A stretch of DNA of 17,515 bases from Leptotrichia sp. oral taxon 215 str. W9775 (GTDB lineage Bacteria > Fusobacteriota > Fusobacteriia > Fusobacteriales > Leptotrichiaceae), in contig NZ_KI272826.1 in assembly GCF_000469505.1 (NCBI RefSeq), forward strand, positions 38,234 to 55,748. Reading direction: 5' to 3'. Positions 13,157-17,515 of the stretch are shown in pieces. The notes beneath the pieces were generated by a model. The model made no database searches and was not told where the DNA came from. It was given only the letters and a program-made list of their open reading frames with translations. The position numbers and the translations under genes are program-made. Numbering within the stretch: the first letter of the stretch is position 1; every line of letters begins with the position of its first letter.

Positions 13157-14368
13157 ATGGAAAGAAAATTTAATACAATAGAAGAAGCAATAGAAGAAAT
13201 AAGAAATGGGAAACCAATAGTTATAGTAGATGATGAAGACAGGGAAAATGAAGGGGACTTATTTTTACCTGCAGAAGTGGCAACATACGAGACAATAAAT
13301 TTCATGATAAACAATGCTAGAGGTCTTATGTGTGTTCCGTTAACAGAGGAAAGGGCAGAAGAACTGGAACTTGCATTTATGACAGAACATAATACAGATA
13401 ATCATGGAACAGCCTTTACAGTGTCAGTTGATGCAGCAGAAGGGACAACTACGGGAATATCTACTGGAGACAGGCTTAAAACAATAAAAGATCTTGCAGA
13501 TCCTTCAAAAAAGGCGGAAGATTTTAGAAGACCTGGGCATATGTTCCCACTTGTTGCAAAAAAAGGTGGAGTCATAGAAAGAAAAGGCCATACAGAAGCA
13601 GCTGTTGATTTAGCTGGAATTGCAGGATTTTCAAAAGTTGGAGTAATAATGGAAATTTTAAATGAAGACGGAACTATGGCAAGAAAGGATCAGCTGTTTG
13701 AATTCTGTAAAAAAAATGAACTTAAGATAATAACTATAGAAGACTTGATTATATACAGAAAAAAACATGAAAAACTTGTAAAAATGGAAGCTGAAGTGAA
13801 AATTGCAACTAAATTTGGAAATTTTGATTTTGCAGGATACAGTGACAAAATTGAAAACAAGGAATACATAGCCATTATAAAAGGTGATATACGTAATAAG
13901 GAGAATGTCAGTGTAAGATTGCATTCAGAATGTCTGACAGGAGATGTTTTCGGCTCTAAACGTTGCGACTGCCAGGATCAGCTTCACAGGGCACTACGTG
14001 AAATAGAGGAAAAAGGTGAAGGCCTTCTAATTTATTCAAGACAGGAAGGCAGAGGAATAGGAATACTTAACAAACTGAAGGCGTACAGGCTGCAGGATGA
14101 AGGGTATGACACAGTTGAAGCAAATCATCAGCTTGGATTTGAAGATGATCTGAGGGATTATGCAATAGCGGCACAGATTATAAAAGACCTTGGAGTAAAA
14201 TCGGTTTCCTTGAAAACAAATAATCCTCTGAAAATAAAAGGCTTGGAGCAGTACGGTGTAACTGTTGCATCAAGAGAGGAAATTGAGATAGAAGTTAATG
14301 CCTATGATAAGAAATATCTGAAAACAAAGAAGGAAAAAATGGGGCATATATTGAGACAGGAGCTATAA
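13157..14368 (+). CDS. ribBA: Bifunctional DHBP synthase/GTP cyclohydrolase II
   Basis: A 403-residue fusion that supplies both pathway inputs. The N-terminal domain (1-205) makes 3,4-dihydroxy-2-butanone 4-phosphate from ribulose 5-phosphate; its acidic metal loop is DDEDRENEGD (25-34) and HTEA is at 145-148. The C-terminal domain (about 208-403) opens GTP to the diaminopyrimidine; zinc ligands are Cys259, Cys270 and Cys272 in SECLTGDVFGSKRCDC, with SRQEGRGIGI (294-303) and the terminal LKTNNPLKIKGLEQYGV block. All residues I can check are intact. The start has GAGGTAGG upstream. It is the last gene of the operon. RibF and the phosphatase are not in the window. Confidence 0.97.
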   Translation: MERKFNTIEEAIEEIRNGKPIVIVDDEDRENEGDLFLPAEVATYETINFMINNARGLMCVPLTEERAEELELAFMTEHNTDNHGTAFTVSVDAAEGTTTGISTGDRLKTIKDLADPSKKAEDFRRPGHMFPLVAKKGGVIERKGHTEAAVDLAGIAGFSKVGVIMEILNEDGTMARKDQLFEFCKKNELKIITIEDLIIYRKKHEKLVKMEAEVKIATKFGNFDFAGYSDKIENKEYIAIIKGDIRNKENVSVRLHSECLTGDVFGSKRCDCQDQLHRALREIEEKGEGLLIYSRQEGRGIGILNKLKAYRLQDEGYDTVEANHQLGFEDDLRDYAIAAQIIKDLGVKSVSLKTNNPLKIKGLEQYGVTVASREEIEIEVNAYDKKYLKTKKEKMGHILRQEL

Positions 14369-14371
14369 AGT

Positions 14372-14463
14372 AAATTGTAAAATATGTACTGCACCCAAAA
14401 TCTTAGACACAAATTGAAGGTGCAGTACACAAATATGGTTTTTATATATTTTGTTTACAATTT
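14372..14463 (+). terminator. Nested inverted repeats ending the rib operon
   Basis: An outer perfect 10-bp repeat, AAATTGTAAA (14372-14381) with TTTACAATTT (14454-14463), continues into TTGTTTT. It encloses a perfect 11-bp hairpin (14385-14395 with 14419-14429). Either could end the riboflavin transcript, and the outer stem has the better T-rich tail. The hairpin may also serve the convergent PAP2 transcript. Confidence 0.6.
14385..14429. mobile_element. Miniature remnant with IS150-group-like ends
   Basis: TGTACTGCACC (14385-14395) and GGTGCAGTACA (14419-14429) are perfect inverted repeats only 23 bases apart. TGTACTGCACCC is the known terminal sequence of IS150 and relatives in the IS3 family, and the following AAAATCTTAGACA also looks like such an end. 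No transposase lies between them, so this would be a 45-bp internally deleted relic. The immediate flanks show no obvious target duplication. It could instead simply be a terminator hairpin. Confidence 0.4.
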
Positions 14464-14492
14464 TTGTTTTAATCATTCTTTCTTTTTTTAGC

Positions 14493-14515
14493 AATTAATT
14501 AATTAATTAATTAAT
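14493..14515. repeat. AATT tetranucleotide tract
   Basis: AATT is repeated 5.75 times. It covers the stop codon (TAA, 14507-14509) of the minus-strand PAP2 gene. Because the tract itself supplies TAA right after the last codons, length changes by one unit would not extend or shorten the protein much. Confidence 0.85.
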
Positions 14516-15193
14516 CACTTCTAGTTTTCTTTTCTTATATTTTATATTGAAGATAATATTTTTTAAATAATTAATTTTGTACCATTGCAAATTTATTTTT
14601 TTGTATATAATTTTTGCGATAAAATATGAAAGAATAACACTTGCAACAACATCAGTAGTCCAATGACGCACTAGATAAACACGGCTCATTCCTACTAAAA
14701 CTCCTAATACGAATAAAATTGTCCTGATAAATTTATTTTTTATGTAAAATGATAAAATCCAAATTGTTCCCCAAATAGTAATTGTATGTCCTGATGGAAA
14801 AGAAACATAACTTCCTTTCCAAAATGAGCTGTCTTTAATCATAGTCATGATTCCATAAAATTTATCAGGATTTATAGTTATTGATGGTCTTGCTCTTGCG
14901 AATAATACTTTCATTATATTCACTGTAATTTGAGTCGAAAGCAAAGTAAAAATTATTGCTAAAATATATTTTTTTAAAAAATTATATTTCTGTTTATTGC
15001 TTAAAAATAATGAGAGTAATACAATTGTAAGTAACAATTCAAAATATCCTTCACCAAATTTAGTAATAAAACGAAAAAATCTTTCAATACTTTCTGAATG
15101 ACGAAAAATACTTGAATCTGAAATATATGATAAATGTTTAAAAAAGAATTTATCTATAGAAAAAATATAATTTGTTAGTTTCAATTGTATCAC
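14507..15193 (-). CDS. PAP2-family membrane lipid phosphatase
   Basis: A 228-residue membrane protein of the PAP2 superfamily (PgpB/YbjG-like), which removes phosphate from lipid phosphates such as undecaprenyl or phosphatidylglycerol phosphate at the outer face of the membrane. The three-part active site is complete: K95-x6-R102-P103 (KVLFARARP), PSGH (133-136), and S170-R171-x5-H177-x3-D181 (SRVYLVRHWTTD). About six hydrophobic segments and a basic C-terminal tail are present. The start is not ATG: GTG at 15193 has only two bases after AAGGAG, while an in-frame TTG at 15184 has eleven, so the exact start is open. It is divergent from the two-component operon, which suggests envelope-linked control. 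Confidence 0.9.
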   Translation of the reverse strand: MIQLKLTNYIFSIDKFFFKHLSYISDSSIFRHSESIERFFRFITKFGEGYFELLLTIVLLSLFLSNKQKYNFLKKYILAIIFTLLSTQITVNIMKVLFARARPSITINPDKFYGIMTMIKDSSFWKGSYVSFPSGHTITIWGTIWILSFYIKNKFIRTILFVLGVLVGMSRVYLVRHWTTDVVASVILSYFIAKIIYKKINLQWYKINYLKNIIFNIKYKKRKLEVIN

Positions 15194-15204
15194 TTCTCCT
15201 TCTC

Positions 15205-15267
15205 TTTAAATGAAAAAATTATTAGTTATTTGATTTATATCTTTTTATTTTTCTAAAATTAAGATAT
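15205..15267. repeat. 63-bp direct repeat, copy 1
   Basis: This stretch recurs at 17453-17515 with a single difference (A15233 versus G17481), 2248 bp downstream. Copy 1 fills the divergent intergenic region between the PAP2 phosphatase and the response regulator. It also contains an inverted repeat, TTATATCTT (15235-15243) with AAGATATAA (15261-15269). Confidence 0.95.
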
Positions 15268-15270
15268 AAT
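15234..15270. promoter_or_regulatory. Symmetric divergent promoter region
   Basis: TATAAT (15265-15270) is a -10 candidate for the response-regulator gene. On the other strand TATAAA (15234-15239) could serve the PAP2 gene. Both lie within the arms of the 9-bp inverted repeat 15235-15243/15261-15269. No good -35 boxes are seen, which would suit an activator-dependent promoter, perhaps the OmpR-type regulator itself. Confidence 0.4.
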
Positions 15271-15359
15271 ATTTTTAAGATGAGTAATATTAACATAAAA
15301 AATAAATTTTAAAATGAATTTAAACTGAATAAATTTTGGAAAGGAAAAATAAAAGAAAA

Positions 15360-16007
15360 ATGGGAAAGATATTAGTTGTTGAAGATGATAAAAAAATATC
15401 TAGAATTTTGAAATTACAGCTGGAGCGGAAAAATCATGAAATTACGGTAATTGAAAATGGAATTGATGCTTTGAATGAAATTGATAAAAAGAGGGATTTT
15501 TATGATTTGATGCTTTTAGATTTGGGACTGCCTTTGATGGAAGGAAATGATGTCTGCAAAAATGTTAGAAAAATATCAGAAGTTCCAATAATCGTTGTTT
15601 CTGCAAAAAATAACATTGAAGAAAAAGTTGACTTATTGAAATCAGGAGCTAGTGATTATGTTACGAAACCTTTTGATTTTCTTGAGCTTGATGCAAGAAT
15701 TGACATAAATATTAGAAAAGAGAAAATTTCTGAAATTGTTTATAAAACATTAAAGTTAAATACTGAAAATTATTCTGTTTATTTGGAAGAAACACCTGTT
15801 TTATTAACAAAAACGGAATTTGAACTGGTTAAGCTTTTGATTGAGAATAAAGAGGAAATTGTTTCACGAGATAGAATTGTTGAAAAAATATGGGGTTGGG
15901 AAGCTAGTGATAATCTGCTTGATAGTACGATGAAAAAAATTAGGCAAAAATTGGGAAAAGAAAAAATTAAAACTGTGAGAGGAATTGGGTATATTTTAAA
16001 AATATGA
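15360..16007 (+). CDS. OmpR-family response regulator
   Basis: A 215-residue DNA-binding response regulator. The receiver (about 1-115) has the acidic pair D9/D10, phospho-acceptor Asp54 in LLLDLGLP, and Lys in DYVTKPF. The winged helix (about 125-215) contains LTKTEFELVKLLIENKEEIV and the end block VRGIGYILKI. ATG 15360 fits the family start (GKILVVEDD); the upstream in-frame TTG at 15336 lacks a ribosome site, though AAGGA is a rather distant 14 bases from 15360. It overlaps the kinase start by four bases (ATGA), so the pair is co-translated. Targets are unknown; the divergent PAP2 gene and its own promoter are candidates. It is related in style to antimicrobial-peptide and envelope regulators. 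Confidence 0.95.
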   Translation: MGKILVVEDDKKISRILKLQLERKNHEITVIENGIDALNEIDKKRDFYDLMLLDLGLPLMEGNDVCKNVRKISEVPIIVVSAKNNIEEKVDLLKSGASDYVTKPFDFLELDARIDINIRKEKISEIVYKTLKLNTENYSVYLEETPVLLTKTEFELVKLLIENKEEIVSRDRIVEKIWGWEASDNLLDSTMKKIRQKLGKEKIKTVRGIGYILKI

Positions 16008-17302
16008 AAAAAATAAAAGACAAAATAATTTTTGCAAATACGATAAGTCTAGTTTTTATCTCATTTATAATTATATTGGGAATGACTATATTTTTAATTC
16101 ATAAAGCTGTTGAAGCTGAAACTAAAGAAATGGATAAACTTGTCTTATCTGCCATTGAAAAAATAAATAATGTTCCAACTGATAAATTGAAAGAGACTTA
16201 CAAAAATTACGATTATGCCGATAAACAATATATTTCTCTTGCGGTTGAAAAAAATGGGAATTTTATTTATTTGACAGATGACGAAAATCGTTCGGATTTT
16301 AAGAAAATTGAAGAGAATAAACTTGAAACAAAATGGGACAGATTTGTCTACAAAAGAATTTACACTGTGAATAATACAAAATATTATGCAATAAGAAATT
16401 TTGAATTTATGGAAGCACATGAAATTTTGTACGTTATGCTTTTAATGTTTGCTTTAATCACGATTTCGATTATTGTAATTTCAAAAATTGTTGCTGAAAA
16501 TGTGTTAAATCCTTTGACAAACATAATTTCCCAAAGTAAGGAAATGAATGAACACAATATTGATACACAATTGACAAAAACAAGAGATGATGAAATTGGA
16601 GAATTAATTGATGTATTAAACGAAACTTTTAAGAAAAAAGAGGAAATTATAAAAAGTCAGAAGACATTTTCTTCTGATGTGTCACATGAATTGAAAACGC
16701 CACTCGCCATAATGAAAGGTTATTTGGATGTTTTAAAATGGGGGAAAGATGATGAAAAATTATTAGAAGAAGCCATTGAAAATATGGATATTGAAGTAAA
16801 AAATTTTGAAAGAATTATAAATACACTGTTTTTAAGTTCCAATCTTGAAAAAATTACTATAAAAAAAGAAGTTATTGATGTAAAACAACTTTTTGAAAAA
16901 ATAAAAAAAGATTATGAACTTTTGAATATCAAAAGGGAAATTTTAGTAAAATCTGATGACAATGTGAATATCTTTGTCGATAAAAATTTGATTTCAGAAG
17001 TTTTGCGTGGATTGATTGACAATAGCATAAAATATTCTATTGGAAATATTGAATTAATTGCGAAAGAAAGTGAAATAGTTGAAATTATTGTAAGAAATTA
17101 TGGAGAAGGAATTCCTGAAGAAGAAAAGAAAAAAATATTTAGTAGAAATTTTCAAGGTAAAAATGCTAAAAAAGGAGCTGGACTTGGACTTTCTATTATA
17201 CGAGATATTATTTTGCTAAATGATGGAGAAATTTATTTGGAAAATAGGAAAGACGGAGTTGATGTGAGAATGGAATTTAAAAAAGTTGAAATTGAAGAAT
17301 AA
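16004..17302 (+). CDS. Membrane sensor histidine kinase
   Basis: A 432-residue kinase partner of the preceding regulator. Membrane segments at about 10-33 and 141-165 enclose an extracytoplasmic sensor of about 105 residues, rich in Lys, Glu and Tyr. A HAMP linker follows (about 166-220). The dimerisation/phosphorylation domain has SSDVSHELKTPLAIMKGYLD with His228. The ATPase domain shows the N box (LISEVLRGLIDNSIKYS), the G1 box (YGEGIPEEEK) and the G2 box (GKNAKKGAGLGLSIIRDI). All catalytic blocks are intact. The sensor resembles no domain I can name, so the signal is unknown. A hairpin-rich intergenic zone follows. Confidence 0.95.
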   Translation: MKKIKDKIIFANTISLVFISFIIILGMTIFLIHKAVEAETKEMDKLVLSAIEKINNVPTDKLKETYKNYDYADKQYISLAVEKNGNFIYLTDDENRSDFKKIEENKLETKWDRFVYKRIYTVNNTKYYAIRNFEFMEAHEILYVMLLMFALITISIIVISKIVAENVLNPLTNIISQSKEMNEHNIDTQLTKTRDDEIGELIDVLNETFKKKEEIIKSQKTFSSDVSHELKTPLAIMKGYLDVLKWGKDDEKLLEEAIENMDIEVKNFERIINTLFLSSNLEKITIKKEVIDVKQLFEKIKKDYELLNIKREILVKSDDNVNIFVDKNLISEVLRGLIDNSIKYSIGNIELIAKESEIVEIIVRNYGEGIPEEEKKKIFSRNFQGKNAKKGAGLGLSIIRDIILLNDGEIYLENRKDGVDVRMEFKKVEIEE

Positions 17303-17332
17303 AAATAATTAAAATAGAAATAATTAAAAAAA

Positions 17333-17353
17333 CAGAGTGCTATAACCACTCTG
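17333..17353 (-). terminator. Hairpin oriented as a leftward terminator
   Basis: CAGAGTG (17333-17339) and CACTCTG (17347-17353) form a perfect 7-bp stem with loop CTATAAC. Seven As precede it on the plus strand, so the T run follows it only when read leftward. Read rightward it has no T tract and would be a weak end for the kinase transcript. No leftward gene is visible before the window ends. Confidence 0.55.
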
Positions 17354-17380
17354 AAATTATTTACATAAATATATTTGGAT

Positions 17381-17410
17381 TTCTTATTTTTTTAGTTAAA
17401 AAAATAAGAA
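17381..17410. terminator. Long AT-only inverted repeat
   Basis: TTCTTATTTTTTTA (17381-17394) and TAAAAAAATAAGAA (17397-17410) are perfect 14-base arms two bases apart. It may act as a bidirectional terminator or cruciform after the two-component operon. The lack of G-C pairs makes it a weak stem. Confidence 0.4.
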
Positions 17411-17452
17411 GAAATTTATAAAAATCTCCATCCTTATTTTTAAAACTGCTAT

Positions 17453-17515
17453 TTTAAATGAAAAAATTATTAGTTATTTGGTTTATATCTTTTTATTTTT
17501 CTAAAATTAAGATAT
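17453..17515. repeat. 63-bp direct repeat, copy 2, cut by window end
   Basis: This matches 15205-15267 at 62 of 63 positions and is still matching at the last base, so the full repeat may be longer. If it continues, it would bring the TATAAT-containing promoter arm, placing a second copy of this control region in front of whatever gene lies to the right. Confidence 0.95.

Noticed and set aside
14493..14515. AATT tract as a phase-variation switch for the PAP2 gene
   Set aside because: It lies at the very 3' end and itself provides TAA, so changes in copy number would hardly alter the protein.
1..17515. CRISPR array, tRNA or rRNA genes
   Set aside because: No regularly spaced repeats and no tRNA- or rRNA-like stretches were seen on either strand.

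Overview
The window is very AT-rich, with short intergenic gaps, strong AAGGAG-type ribosome binding sites and near-consensus TTGACA/TATAAT promoters. Codon use is heavily A/T-ending. Gene content (a DIP1984-family protein, an FMN-riboswitch-controlled ribH-ribD-ribE-ribBA operon, a fused-permease ABC transporter, a two-component system) fits a Fusobacteriota-like organism, and Leptotrichia is my best guess. That is an inference from composition and gene style, not from a search.

Layout. (1) 1-600: a decayed minus-strand zone with a frameshifted small secreted-protein gene and the tail of another gene. (2) 649-3894: three plus-strand genes, namely an unrecognised 370-residue acidic protein, an HTH-WYL regulator with its own near-perfect promoter, and a nuclease joining a probable PUA/EVE-like reader domain to an Mrr-type catalytic domain. 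This is the most defence-like part of the window. (3) 3906-3954: a strong terminator, then a 270-base leader with a perfect 14-bp palindrome. (4) 4222-7960: a lipoprotein/permease/ATPase ABC importer of the ferric/spermidine/hexose-phosphate superfamily, followed by a lone cobU-type gene (8013) and an acyltransferase-3 membrane protein (8650). (5) 9614-9897: a terminator, then what may be the tail of a dead IS605-type tnpB. (6) 9898-10356: a minus-strand DIP1984-family gene, divergent from the riboflavin operon. The two TTGACA boxes sit back to back as an inverted repeat. (7) 10436-14368: promoter, FMN riboswitch, an unusually long structured expression platform, terminator, then ribH, ribD, ribE and ribBA. 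Together these encode the enzymes from GTP and ribulose 5-phosphate to riboflavin, except the dephosphorylation step. (8) 14372-14463: nested inverted repeats, the inner one resembling abutted IS150-group (IS3 family) ends. (9) 14507-17302: a minus-strand PAP2 lipid phosphatase divergent from an OmpR-type regulator and its histidine kinase.

How the parts work together. Riboflavin production is a feedback-controlled unit: FMN should bind the leader RNA and favour the terminator at 10744. The ABC importer plus cobU suggests uptake and salvage, but the substrate is not settled because the binding protein lacks the adjacent tyrosines of ferric-binding proteins. The PAP2 phosphatase and two-component system share a promoter region that carries a 63-bp sequence repeated almost exactly 2248 bp downstream, at the very end of the window, so the two-component operon is bracketed by direct repeats.

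The best leads for something undescribed are the structured RNA between the FMN aptamer and its terminator (10596-10738), the unknown-WYL-Mrr cassette (649-3894), and the repeat that brackets the two-component system.
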